Assembly: GCF_024320785.1 (NCBI RefSeq)
Contig: NZ_JANDBC010000001.1
Coordinates: 1,122,001-1,186,000 of the forward strand
From: Gracilimonas sediminicola
Lineage (GTDB): Bacteria > Bacteroidota > Rhodothermia > Balneolales > Balneolaceae
Length of the DNA: 64,000 nucleotides
Reading direction: 5' to 3'
Shown here in pieces: positions 52,767 to 63,000 of this stretch. The notes under the pieces were generated by a model. It searched no databases. It worked only from the letters and a program-made list of their open reading frames with translations, and had not been told where the DNA came from. A program made the translations under genes and the position numbers. Every line of letters begins with the position of its first letter. The stretch's first letter is position 1.

Positions 52767-54119
52767 TTAAAGTTCAGATTGTGGCCGTGCTATGTATTCG
52801 TAAATCTGACCTCCATCCAATGGCAGATCATCCAGACGATCATATCTTATGGCATCTATCCAGCGATGGCCGCCTTCAAACCATAGTGAGTATCGTCGCT
52901 CAAACAGAATTTGATCGATGATATCAGACTGGTTGGCACTTAAGAAGTCACCCAGTCCCCAGGTGTTTCGAACTACGTTGATAGCGTCAACGGCATCAAC
53001 TAAGTCGGTTCCCGAGTTGCGTTGTGCGAGTGCTTCTGCGTAAATCAGAATCAGCTCCTCATTTCTGAAGAACGGAAATGAATCTCCGGTTCCTGAAAAA
53101 CGATTATCCTGGTAAGGTGACCCCAAACCCTGAAGGGTTAAGGTATCATTTCTGACAAAGATTTTATTGTCGATGCGCATATCACCTGCTTCTGCATCAT
53201 CAACCAGTGATGGATGTGCCATTGGCAACTGAACAGAAGTTGTGTTTGGCACGTAATAGAATGGGTTGAAAATGTCTGGTGGATCACCATAAACATGGTA
53301 CCCGCCTTTATTCATTACATCTGCACCTGTAGCTAACTCAAAGAAAGGAGCAGCATCTTCAACAGCTGTTACTGCTGCATCCCAATCTTCCGCATAAATT
53401 GCTGCTCTGGCTGCAATAGCACGGTTCAGGTTCACAAAATCAGCCGGTGTATTGAATTCATCAAAACCATCCGTCAGTACAAAGGCAAAGCTTGAGCCTG
53501 CTGCATTCAGATCAGTTTGAGCTTCATCCAGAAGATTTCTGATTTCCTGCAGAGCTGCGTCATAATCCAGGAAAGGACCTAAGTCGCCCACATTGTCTAC
53601 ATCAATGCGTATACCGTTGGTGTATTGAACATTGAGGGGAATCAGGTAACTGTAAGCCTGCAGCGTTTTAGCTACTCCCAAATATCCATTGCGCTCCTGA
53701 TCGGTAATCGCATTGGAATTATTGGCAGACTGAATCAGAACATTACCCTGTCTTATAGCCTGATACGGAGTCGTGTATGTTCCGCCTGAGCCAAAGAACG
53801 TTGGATCTTCTTCTGCGTTAGCATCAGCACCTACGCCTACCCACTGATTAACAAATCGGGGATCTGAGGCAAAGAGCGGATAAATTTCGCGCCCAAAGGT
53901 ACTCATGATGTTATTCGCCCCGGTGGTTGCCCGGTGGCGTTCTGTTAATCCGGTTACAAGGTTTTGAAGCTGTGCTTTGGAAGCATCAGACAAAACCCCT
54001 TCAATAGATGGATTATTAGGATCGCTTATTTCATTCGGGTCCAGGAAATCACAGGCCGAAATCCCTGCTGAAAGCAGTACGATTAACAATAGTTTGTTTA
54101 AATATTTCATTGTGTTCAT
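52767..54119 (-). CDS. SusD/RagB-family outer-membrane lipoprotein
   Basis: The 450-residue lipoprotein (Cys23 in LLSAGISACDFLDPNE) has the SusD layout: an N-terminal helical region with TPR-like repeats (about 60-260: GVAKTLQAYSYLIPLN, NLNRAIAARAAIYAEDWDAA) and a C-terminal part with LILIYAEALAQRNSG and ILFERRYSLWFEGGHRWIDAIRY. It would bind a substrate at the outer surface and cap the SusC channel. The substrate cannot be predicted; no glycoside hydrolase or peptidase is nearby. Confidence 0.92.
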   Translation of the reverse strand: MNTMKYLNKLLLIVLLSAGISACDFLDPNEISDPNNPSIEGVLSDASKAQLQNLVTGLTERHRATTGANNIMSTFGREIYPLFASDPRFVNQWVGVGADANAEEDPTFFGSGGTYTTPYQAIRQGNVLIQSANNSNAITDQERNGYLGVAKTLQAYSYLIPLNVQYTNGIRIDVDNVGDLGPFLDYDAALQEIRNLLDEAQTDLNAAGSSFAFVLTDGFDEFNTPADFVNLNRAIAARAAIYAEDWDAAVTAVEDAAPFFELATGADVMNKGGYHVYGDPPDIFNPFYYVPNTTSVQLPMAHPSLVDDAEAGDMRIDNKIFVRNDTLTLQGLGSPYQDNRFSGTGDSFPFFRNEELILIYAEALAQRNSGTDLVDAVDAINVVRNTWGLGDFLSANQSDIIDQILFERRYSLWFEGGHRWIDAIRYDRLDDLPLDGGQIYEYIARPQSEL

Positions 54120-54128
54120 TCCTATAAA

Positions 54129-57122
54129 TTAAAAGTCAATATTTACGTGGAACATCACCTGTCTGGAAGTAGGGAAAGGAGTTACTTCCACAGAGTTGTT
54201 GATGGCCTGAGTACCAAATACGGAGGTTTCCGGATCATAACTTGGGTAATCAGAAAACAGCAATACGTTATTTGCTGATGCACCAATCTTAATATTGCTC
54301 ACGCTGTTACCAAAAATATTAGTAAGCGTTTCGGTAGGCACGGTGTAGTACAATCCAATCTCACGTAGTTTCACATAAGACGCATCATATACATATGCTC
54401 CGGAACCGCCATTAATTACACGATCAGCTCCTTTTGGAAGGGTTGATCCCTCTACGCTGTCGTTCCAGTCAGGAGATGTACCTCCCGCATCGGTAAGCAG
54501 CTGGGAGAGGTTGATATTGTCTCCGCCGCTTTTCCAGTGCCACAGGAAGCTGAAATCGAAGTTTTTATAAATGTTGAATTCATTTGAGAATGACATTTCG
54601 AAATCAGGCTGTCCGTCACCGTAAACAGTATACAATGAAGGATCACTAACTGCAGGAAGACCTACAATAGTAGATGGTGAGAATCCTTCCTGAATCAGGT
54701 AGTTACTCAAACTGGTTCCGAAACCACCGGTTGTATATCCATCAATAGACAGATCTGTGATTTCTGACTCATTTTTCCAGAAAAGTACTGTTGAGAACCA
54801 ATTCAGGTTTGGATTGCGAACCGGGTTCAGGTTCAGCGTAAATTCCATTCCTTTGTTTACCAGGTCAGCTGCATTAGTTGCAATCACAGAAATACCGGAA
54901 GATGTTGGTACCTGCTCATCCAAAATCAGATCCGCTACTTTTTTGTTGTAATAAGTAGCTTCAAGAGAAATTCGGTTATCAAGCATGGCTACATCAACAC
55001 CAAACTCAAGCTCCTGGGCGCTTTCAGGCTTCAGGTTGGGGTCAATACTACGCCCACCAACTGAAGTGGCTAATAACCCGCCGATGTTTCCTGAGTTCAG
55101 AGAACTGTAGGTTACACCAAAGTTGGGAAGACCACCCGTCTCGCCATAAGCTATACGCGGCTTCAACTGGTTAAGGAAGTCGCCTTCAATGATGTCGAAG
55201 TTCAGCAGGTTAACCGCTAAAGATGCCTTCGGATAGAAGTAGTATTCATCCTGATCAGCATTCAATGAGGAACGGTCAAAACGACCACCAACGGTAGCAA
55301 TGATTTTGTCATCCCAGTTAATCTCTTCCTGTCCAAACCAGCTAAGGTCAACAACCTCAACTTCTGTTTGGTTGATTACCGACTGGATAGTAGCATTTGC
55401 GATACCGGTTTGTCCGGCAACCAGACCCTGGCCTCGAACTACATTACGTTCCTGGAACTGATCGAATCGGGAAAAACCGAGCTGAGTGTTCAACTGGATA
55501 TTCGAAGATACCGTTGTTGCATAGCTTAACACAGCCTGCACATTGGAGTTGAAGTTATCTTCGATGGTGTGAACCACATCTCCTGGGTTGGCATTACTCT
55601 GCTGATTTTGCAGGTAAGTAGGCATCCAAACCATACTCTTAAAGGTCAAGTAGTCAACACCACCGTCCACGGAAAGAGAAAGAATATTTGAACCGCTCTT
55701 AAACAGGTCAGCATTTACCTGAAGTCCCTGAATCAACCGTTGTACCGTTTGGTCATTCACCGCATTGTTAACGATCGACAACATATTATCACTAAAGTAT
55801 GGGTTGTTAGGATAATCGCCCTGATCGTTCGGGAATAACTGTGCATACGTTGGGGTGTAGGAAAGCGCATAACCAATGGAACCACCCGTACCGTTCTGGT
55901 TTCCGGTGAAACCACGCTGGTTTTCGCTAAATGTATAACTGGTGCGACTCGCTACCCTCAGGTTCTCGCTGATGCGGTGATCGAGATTCAATCGAATGGA
56001 GTTTCTGTCGAAACCGGTGTTTTCGATGATCCCGTCTTCGCTTCGGGTTGTACCTGTAATGTAAAAGCTGGTAGCACTGTTACCGCCTGACACACCCACA
56101 TTTGTTTGGGTAATCAAGCCTGTGTTTCCATATAACTCTTCTTCATAATCATAAATACGACCGGCATTAGCTGCGGCATTATATGCAGCAATTTCAGCAG
56201 CAGTATTACCACCAAAAATGGAGGTATAGGTCGTAATTTTATCGGGATTCCATTCAGCAACACCTACAAGGTTAAGGGCACTGTTAAATCCAACATCCTG
56301 AGAAACTGAAACCTGAGTATCTCCGGCCTGCCCTTTTTTGGTGGTGATAATGATCACACCAGCATTCGCCCGCTGGCCGTAAATAGCCGCAGCAGAAGGC
56401 CCCTTAAGCACCTCGATACTTTCCACGTCTTCCGGGTTAATATCAGAAAGGCGGTTAGCTGAGTTATCTTCCTGGGTACTGTTGGCACCTGTTGTCAGAT
56501 ATCGGGAGTTAGAAATGGCATCGTTGTTCACGTACACACCATCAATAATATAGAGTGGCTGAGAAGAACCGGCTCCCAGTGTACTTACTCCACGCATCTG
56601 TACGTTAATACCACCGCCCGGTGCTCCACTTTGTGAACGAATAGATACCCCCGGAATCTTCCCTTTAAAGGCTCCATCCAGTGTTTGAGGTTGTGTTCGT
56701 TCAACTAAATCTGCAGCATCTACCTTGGTAATGGCATTCGCAAGGTTCTCTCTTTTGATCGAACTTGCCAAACCTGTTACTACCAATTCTTCAAGGTTCG
56801 CAACATCCGAACGCATTTCAACATCAAGCGTTACTTCCTCTCCGTTGGAACCTGATACATCAAGGTTCTGGGTTACATACCCAATAGATGAGAACCGTAA
56901 GCTGGTTTCGCCTGCCGGTAACTCAAGGGAATACCGACCATTAATATTGGTTGAAGTACCTGTATTGGTGTTGGCATCAAAAATAGTAACACCGACCAAT
57001 GCTTCTCCGGTTGAGGCATCTGTTACCGTACCGGATACTGTATACTGTGCTATTGCAACCTGTGCACAAAAAAATGTGACAGCAAGAACAGCCAGAAATC
57101 TTACATAGTAGCTATTTCTCAT
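54129..57122 (-). CDS. SusC/RagA-family TonB-dependent outer-membrane transporter
   Basis: The 997-residue protein has a signal peptide (VRFLAVLAVTFFCAQVAIA), a carboxypeptidase-regulatory-like beta-sandwich (about 27-105: YTVSGTVTDASTGEALVGVTIFD), a TonB plug (GKIPGVSIRSQSGAPGGG, VESIEVLKGPSAAAIYGQRANAGVIIITTKKG) and a beta-barrel ending in an aromatic residue (HVNIDF). It imports a ligand through the outer membrane using TonB. It is upstream of SusD in the same operon (9 nt apart). Confidence 0.94.
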   Translation of the reverse strand: MRNSYYVRFLAVLAVTFFCAQVAIAQYTVSGTVTDASTGEALVGVTIFDANTNTGTSTNINGRYSLELPAGETSLRFSSIGYVTQNLDVSGSNGEEVTLDVEMRSDVANLEELVVTGLASSIKRENLANAITKVDAADLVERTQPQTLDGAFKGKIPGVSIRSQSGAPGGGINVQMRGVSTLGAGSSQPLYIIDGVYVNNDAISNSRYLTTGANSTQEDNSANRLSDINPEDVESIEVLKGPSAAAIYGQRANAGVIIITTKKGQAGDTQVSVSQDVGFNSALNLVGVAEWNPDKITTYTSIFGGNTAAEIAAYNAAANAGRIYDYEEELYGNTGLITQTNVGVSGGNSATSFYITGTTRSEDGIIENTGFDRNSIRLNLDHRISENLRVASRTSYTFSENQRGFTGNQNGTGGSIGYALSYTPTYAQLFPNDQGDYPNNPYFSDNMLSIVNNAVNDQTVQRLIQGLQVNADLFKSGSNILSLSVDGGVDYLTFKSMVWMPTYLQNQQSNANPGDVVHTIEDNFNSNVQAVLSYATTVSSNIQLNTQLGFSRFDQFQERNVVRGQGLVAGQTGIANATIQSVINQTEVEVVDLSWFGQEEINWDDKIIATVGGRFDRSSLNADQDEYYFYPKASLAVNLLNFDIIEGDFLNQLKPRIAYGETGGLPNFGVTYSSLNSGNIGGLLATSVGGRSIDPNLKPESAQELEFGVDVAMLDNRISLEATYYNKKVADLILDEQVPTSSGISVIATNAADLVNKGMEFTLNLNPVRNPNLNWFSTVLFWKNESEITDLSIDGYTTGGFGTSLSNYLIQEGFSPSTIVGLPAVSDPSLYTVYGDGQPDFEMSFSNEFNIYKNFDFSFLWHWKSGGDNINLSQLLTDAGGTSPDWNDSVEGSTLPKGADRVINGGSGAYVYDASYVKLREIGLYYTVPTETLTNIFGNSVSNIKIGASANNVLLFSDYPSYDPETSVFGTQAINNSVEVTPFPTSRQVMFHVNIDF

Positions 57123-57507
57123 AGTGTTCTGGTTTTTATTTATGTTTTATTTAATGACCACAATAAGGAAACGTAAAGCTATTTCCTGTAGATCATGTCC
57201 TTTGGCTAATTTTATTAATAATACCTGAAGTGTGTTAGACCTCACTTCCGAAGCAACTAAAATAACATAATTAAAATTAATTGCACCTCCATTTCACTTT
57301 TTGTTCAATAAAAAAAACGCTTACGCATACTCATTTAAGTTTTAAACACCTTGCCAGCCTCACCTGATTAAAAATCATTGCCCATGTTATTATAACTCAA
57401 CTGTGGCCTTAATAATATGTGCCTGTTTCAAAGTGCTGCTTCGGTTCAATATTTAAAGAACTAAATCGTATCTTGTATTGTTGATGCCAAAAATCAAAAA
57501 CATATAT
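57123..57507. other. Divergent control region between SusC and the thioredoxin gene
   Basis: About 385 nt with AT-rich stretches and no ORF. I found no promoter fitting both parts of the TTG-N19-23-TAnnTTTG pattern in either direction; several partial matches exist. No riboswitch or repeat was recognised. Confidence 0.4.
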
Positions 57508-58038
57508 ATGAAATCTACCTTTTTACCTGCTCTGCTTATTGTAATTTTAACGATTTTATCCTGCACCGATTCAACCCGACAAAATCCCCGCGACCTGTCA
57601 GAAGCAAATCAAAAGATTGATGAAGCTATCTGGAATGCCAGCTTCCAGGATCTTGAAGGCAACGAAGTAACAGTAGCAGACCTTAAAGGAAAAGTAGTTC
57701 TTATTGATTTTTGGGAGACCTGGTGCGGCCCCTGTCTGCAGGTTTTTCCGGCAATGGATTCCCTTCAGAATGAATACCCCGACGACTTTGTTGTGGTTGC
57801 CGTAAACCTGAACGATTCAGATACTCTTGAAGACGTCCAGAATTTCAAAGAGAACAATGATTATGATTTCAAATATGTGCTGGACGTCAACAATGTTGGA
57901 GATGAAGTCATAACCCTGGGTATCCCCTTTAAAGTATTTGTTGACCCGCAGGGATATTTGATAAAAGCTGAACTCGGATTAAGCGGCAGCGACTATCAGG
58001 ACACAAAAGAAATTATAGAACAGAACAAAACATCATAA
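57508..58038 (+). CDS. TlpA-like thioredoxin-fold lipoprotein
   Basis: The 176-residue protein from the ATG at 57508 has a lipoprotein signal ([11 protein letters not shown], Cys19) and a thioredoxin-like domain with the redox motif WCGPC (in [11 protein letters not shown]), [12 protein letters not shown] and the cis-proline IPFKVFVDP. It probably reduces or exchanges disulfides in the envelope. An in-frame TTG/ATG 24-30 nt earlier would add MLMPKIKNIY, which would mask the signal; I prefer the shorter. ahcY follows 5 nt after its stop. Confidence 0.86.
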   Translation: MKSTFLPALLIVILTILSCTDSTRQNPRDLSEANQKIDEAIWNASFQDLEGNEVTVADLKGKVVLIDFWETWCGPCLQVFPAMDSLQNEYPDDFVVVAVNLNDSDTLEDVQNFKENNDYDFKYVLDVNNVGDEVITLGIPFKVFVDPQGYLIKAELGLSGSDYQDTKEIIEQNKTS

Positions 58039-58043
58039 ATAAC

Positions 58044-59360
58044 ATGCCACAAGTTAAAGAAGAAGAAAAGTTAGCCTATAAAGTTAAAGACATTTCGCAG
58101 GCTCGTTATGGCCGGCAGGAAATTGAACTGGCCGAGGCAGAAATGCCCGGACTCATGGCCATCCGTGAAGAATATAAAGATGAGCAGCCACTGAAAGGTG
58201 CCCGTATTGCAGGCTGCCTTCACATGACCATCCAAACCGCCGTGCTGATTGAAACACTGATTGAGCTTGGCGCTGAAGTCACCTGGTCATCTTGTAATAT
58301 CTATTCCACTCAGGATCACGCAGCTGCAGCCATTGCTGAAGCCGGAATTCCGGTTTATGCCTGGAAAGGAATGACCGAGGAAGAATTTGACTGGTGTATT
58401 GAACAAACCATCTTTTTCCCGGACGGCCAGCCATTGAATATGATTTTAGATGATGGCGGTGACCTCACCAATATGGTGCTGGATAAATATCCGGAACTGG
58501 TGGATGGTATTAACGGGATTTCTGAAGAAACAACAACCGGTGTGCTTCGCCTGATTGAGCGGGAACGCAATGGCACCCTGCCTATCCCGGCTATTAATGT
58601 AAACGACTCGGTTACCAAGTCGAAGTTTGATAACAAGTACGGTTGTAAAGAATCAGCTGCCGATGCCATCCGACGTGCCACTGATGTGATGATGGCCGGA
58701 AAGGTAGCTGTTGTTGCCGGTTACGGTGATGTCGGAAAAGGAACCGCTGCCTCTCTTCAAGGCGCCGGAGCCCGGGTTATTGTAACAGAGATTGACCCTA
58801 TTTGTGCGCTACAGGCCGCAATGGACGGTTTTGAAGTGAAGAAGATGGACGATGCCGTTGAAGAAGGCGACATCTTCGTTACTGCAACCGGTAACAAAGA
58901 CATCATCAAAGACCGCCACTTCCTGAATATGAAAGACAAAGCCATTGTAGGAAACATCGGTCACTTTGATAATGAGATTGATGTTGCCTGGCTGAAGAAA
59001 AACGCCGAGGAAGAAAACATCAAACCACAGGTAGATGTGTTTACGGTGAATGAAACCGGTCGGCAGGTTATTCTGCTATCGCAGGGTCGCCTGATGAACC
59101 TTGGAAATGCAACGGGTCACCCATCCTTTGTGATGAGTAACAGTTTCACCAACCAAACTCTGGCACAGATTGCCCTCTGGAATCGTCCGGAAGAATTTGA
59201 GGTTGGCGTTCATGTGCTGCCAAAATCACTGGATGAGAAAGTAGCCCGACTGCACTTGTCCAAAATTGGCGTAGAACTTGAAGCACTGACGGAAGAGCAA
59301 GCCGAATACATCGGTGTTCCTATTAAAGGACCTTATAAGTCAGATCAGTATCGTTATTAA
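58044..59360 (+). CDS. ahcY: S-adenosylhomocysteine hydrolase
   Basis: Splits S-adenosylhomocysteine into adenosine and homocysteine, relieving inhibition of methyltransferases. The 438-residue protein has [35 protein letters not shown]-like active-site segment ([18 protein letters not shown]), the NAD motif [30 protein letters not shown] and the C-terminal KSDQYRY. Length matches the bacterial form. It is the second gene of an operon with the TlpA-like lipoprotein, an odd pairing. Confidence 0.96.
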   Translation: MPQVKEEEKLAYKVKDISQARYGRQEIELAEAEMPGLMAIREEYKDEQPLKGARIAGCLHMTIQTAVLIETLIELGAEVTWSSCNIYSTQDHAAAAIAEAGIPVYAWKGMTEEEFDWCIEQTIFFPDGQPLNMILDDGGDLTNMVLDKYPELVDGINGISEETTTGVLRLIERERNGTLPIPAINVNDSVTKSKFDNKYGCKESAADAIRRATDVMMAGKVAVVAGYGDVGKGTAASLQGAGARVIVTEIDPICALQAAMDGFEVKKMDDAVEEGDIFVTATGNKDIIKDRHFLNMKDKAIVGNIGHFDNEIDVAWLKKNAEEENIKPQVDVFTVNETGRQVILLSQGRLMNLGNATGHPSFVMSNSFTNQTLAQIALWNRPEEFEVGVHVLPKSLDEKVARLHLSKIGVELEALTEEQAEYIGVPIKGPYKSDQYRY

Positions 59361-59384
59361 AAACGACCCAATTTGACAGAAACT

Positions 59385-59418
59385 AAAAGCCCGCATTATT
59401 CAGTTAATGCGGGCTTTT
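59385..59418. terminator. Hairpin terminator shared by ahcY and the STAS gene
   Basis: Arms aaaagcccgcatta / taatgcgggctttt with loop tTcag between convergent genes; a T-run (ctttttt) follows on the plus strand and an A-run gives the T-tract on the minus strand, so it can end both transcripts. Confidence 0.88.
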
Positions 59419-59422
59419 TTGT

Positions 59423-59779
59423 TTAGTCTTCTTTTCCTTTTTCGTGGAAGTATTCAGCGGCTTCGTCAAGTGTGCGGAAATGGTTAAACACCTTCACAAG
59501 CTGAGTTACCATCAAAAGACTTTCAATTTTCTTGTCGGCCTGGCAGATTACCAACTCGCCGCCGGCATTTTTCATGGTGGTGAGTCCGCCTATCAAAATC
59601 CCCAACCCGGAGGAGTTAATAAACTTCACCTTCCCCAAGTCCACAATAATTTCTTTCTTATCCTTCTCAATCAGTTCATGAAGCTTTTCCCGAAATTGTT
59701 CCGCATCGGGTCCGCCCATCAAATTCCCCTTAAAAGTAATTACCACACAATTGTACCGTTCCGAAATATCGTATTTCAT
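59423..59779 (-). CDS. STAS-domain protein (anti-sigma factor antagonist-like)
   Basis: The 118-residue STAS protein has the phosphorylatable segment KFINSSGLGILIGG (Ser56/Ser57; the preceding residue is Asn where SpoIIAA has Asp), and an N-terminal beta strand CVVITFKGNL. Family members are switched by serine kinases/phosphatases of the RsbW type and control sigma factors or other enzymes. No partner kinase is in the window. It is divergent from the multi-GAF histidine kinase, with 258 nt between them. Confidence 0.85.
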   Translation of the reverse strand: MKYDISERYNCVVITFKGNLMGGPDAEQFREKLHELIEKDKKEIIVDLGKVKFINSSGLGILIGGLTTMKNAGGELVICQADKKIESLLMVTQLVKVFNHFRTLDEAAEYFHEKGKED

Positions 59780-60037
59780 AATCTTGATGCTTGGTTTGAA
59801 ATGAAACTAAACAAAGCAAAAAGTGGCATAAAAATCCACTTATCAATATTAATCTTCCGGTTTTGATATCAGAAATTTTCTATTAGCTTATTCAAGCTAC
59901 TGTTTTGGGTGCAAATAATCGGAAGTGTTTGTTCGTGGTTATAACCAATATCGTTCTTTAGCAATGGGTATTTTTTGGGGACCATAAATGTGTTGTCGTC
60001 CCCTTAACCATCAGCGGTGATTATAATCGGAGGCAAT

Positions 60038-63000
60038 ATGGGGAAAGAGGTTACTTCAGAGTTGTTACAGCAACGGGAGGCTGAATTAGCTGTAATCAAC
60101 AATGTTCAAAAAGCTCTTCTTGAACAAAAAGATATGCAACACATCTATGAGATGGTTGGGGAGCATATCAGAGACTTGTTTGATGCACAGGTTGCAGTTA
60201 TCTCAACTTTTAATTTGGAGACCGGAACCGAACATTTTCATTATGCTTTTGAAGATGGAGAACGCCATGATCTCAAACCCCGTCCTATCGATAAACTCCG
60301 CCAGCGGTTAATAGATACTCAGGAGTTGATTTGCATCAATGAAAATGCAGATGATGTTTGGACTGAATTGACGGGTGAAGAACCTTCAGTAGCTCCCGGA
60401 ACAAAACTGACCAAATCTGCTCTGTGGGTACCTATGGTTTCCGGTAAAACCACCTTTGGGTATTTAAGCCTTCAGAATGTTGACCGTGAGCATGCCTTCA
60501 GTGATGATGACATCCAATTATTAAGTACTCTTGCAAACAGTCTGGGAATTGCCCTGGAAAGTGCCCGGCTCTTTAATGAAACCGAGCAGCGAAATGCCGA
60601 GCTGGCGGTAATCAACAGTGTACAGCAGGGACTTGTAGCCGAAATGGACCTGCAAGGAATTTATGACTTGGTTGGAGATAAAATCCGTGACCTTTTTGAT
60701 TCTCAGGTTACCGTTATCGCTGAATTTGATACCGATAGTAAACTGGAGCACTTCCATTATGTGTTCGAAGATGGAAAGCGGTTCTACCCTGATTCCCGGA
60801 AATATGATGGTGTAAGAGAAGCTCTCATTTCTACAAAAGAACTGATTCACATTAATGAAAATGCCTCTGAACGCATCAAAGAATACGGAGCCAGCGGGGA
60901 GGCCGCACCCGGCACTAAGTTTCCCAAATCTATGGTGTATGTACCTTTGATTTTAGGTGACGCCGTCCGTGGTTATGTGAGTTTACAAAATCTGGATCGG
61001 GAATTTGCCTTCAACGATTCGGATGTTCGCCTGCTAAGCACCCTGGCCAACAGCATGAGTGTAGCCCTGGAAAACGCCCGGCTCTTCAACGAAACCGAAC
61101 AACGTAATGCTGAGCTGGCAGTTATCAACAGCGTGCAGCAGGGCCTTGTAGCTGAAATGGATATGCAGGGCATTTATGATTTGGTGGGCGAAAAAGTTCG
61201 GGTGTTGTTTGATGCCCAGGGCGTTATCATCGGCACCTTTAATCATGAAACCGAACAAGAACATTTCCAATACGCCTTTGAGAATGGGGAACGTGTTGAA
61301 CCGGCTCCCCGCCCGTATGATAAGATTCGCAGACGACTGATTAGCACTCAGAAGTTGATCCATATTGCCGAAAATGCCAAGGAAGCGTACACCACTATCA
61401 CCGGGGAAGCTCCCAGAGCTGTTCCGGGTACAACATTCCCTAAGTCCATGCTCTATGTACCGCTTAAAGTCGGTAATAGCGTCCGGGGTTATGTTAGCCT
61501 TCAAAATATCGACAAAGAACACGCATTCAGTGAATCGGATGTACGTCTGCTAAGTACCCTTGCCAACAGCATGAGTGTGGCTCTGGAAAACGCCCGCCTC
61601 TTCAACGAAACCGAGCAACGAAATGCAGAATTAGCTGTAATTAACAGCGTGCAACAGGGCTTAGTTGCGGAAATGGATATGCAGGGCATTTACGATTTGG
61701 TAGGCAATCGAATACACGAACTCTTTGATGCTCAGGTTACCGGTATCGTAACTTTTAATCATGAGGCTAAAACAGAAGATTGGAAATATGCTTTTGAGGA
61801 TGGGGCCCGAATGTACCCGAAGGTCAGGGCATATGACAAGATCAGAGAGAAGATTATTAAAGAGAAAACCATTCTGAATATCGAAGAAAATGCCGCTGAA
61901 ATTCTCTCGGAAATAAAAGGTGAGATCATAAAGCCGGTGCCGGGTACCCGACTGGCTAAATCAGCACTATATGTTCCTATGATTGTATCGGACGAAGTTC
62001 GGGGATACCTCACTTTGCAAAACAACGACCGGGAACATGCATTCAGCGATTCGGATGTACGGCTGCTAAGTACCCTTGCCAACAGTATGAGTGTAGCCCT
62101 GGAAAATGCACGTCTTTTTAACGAAACCGAACAGCGAAATGCAGAGCTTGCCGTTATAAATAGTGTACAACAGGGCCTTGTGGCTGAAATGGACATGCAA
62201 GGTATCTATGATTTAGTGGGTTCCCGAATTAGAGATCTTTTTGATGCCCAGGTAACCGGTGTGGTTACTTTTAATCACGAAGTGAAGAAAGAACTATTTA
62301 AGTATGTATTTGAAGACGGGGAAAGGCTTTACCCAAAATCAAGATTATACGACAGGCTTAGAGCTAAAATTATTGAAGATAAATCGACGCTGCTGATTAA
62401 TGAGAATGCAGCAGCTGAAATGGCAAGGATAAATAAGAAACCATTCAAGCCTGTACCCGGAACAAGATTGGCAAAGTCTGCAGTATATGTACCAATGATT
62501 GTGGGTGATACCGTTCGCGGGTATGTGACCCTTCAAAACCTGGACCGGGAGAATGCTTTCTCTTCTTCCGACGTAAGTTTACTTACCACCCTGGTTAACA
62601 GTATGACGGTGGCCCTCGAAAATGCCCGCCTTTTTAATGAAACCAACCGCCTGCTGGCTGAAACCGAACAGCGTAATGCCGAGCTGGCCGTAATCAACAG
62701 TGTGCAGGAAGGTCTGGTGCGGGAAATGGACATGCAGGCCATTTACAGCCTGGTTGGCAACCGTATCTGCGAGGTTCTGAATACCCAAACAATGCTCATC
62801 CGTACTTTCGACCATGACAAAGAAATTGAGACCTGGGAGTACGCCGTTGAAAATGGGGAACGTCTTTATCTTGAACCACGGCCATTTATCTGGGCAAATA
62901 AACACCTCATCAAAACCAAAGAAGCATTACTTATTAATGAAGATTATGTAGAAACGGCCAAAAAATACGGAGACACCGATCATGGTGTTAGTAAGGGATT

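Noticed and set aside
60521-62905. Several long minus-strand open frames (for example 60521-60850, 61034-61522, 61759-62196, 62579-62905)
   Set aside because: They mirror the GAF repeats of the plus-strand kinase; their sequences repeat with the same 516-nt period and have no family match. The plus-strand frame is continuous.
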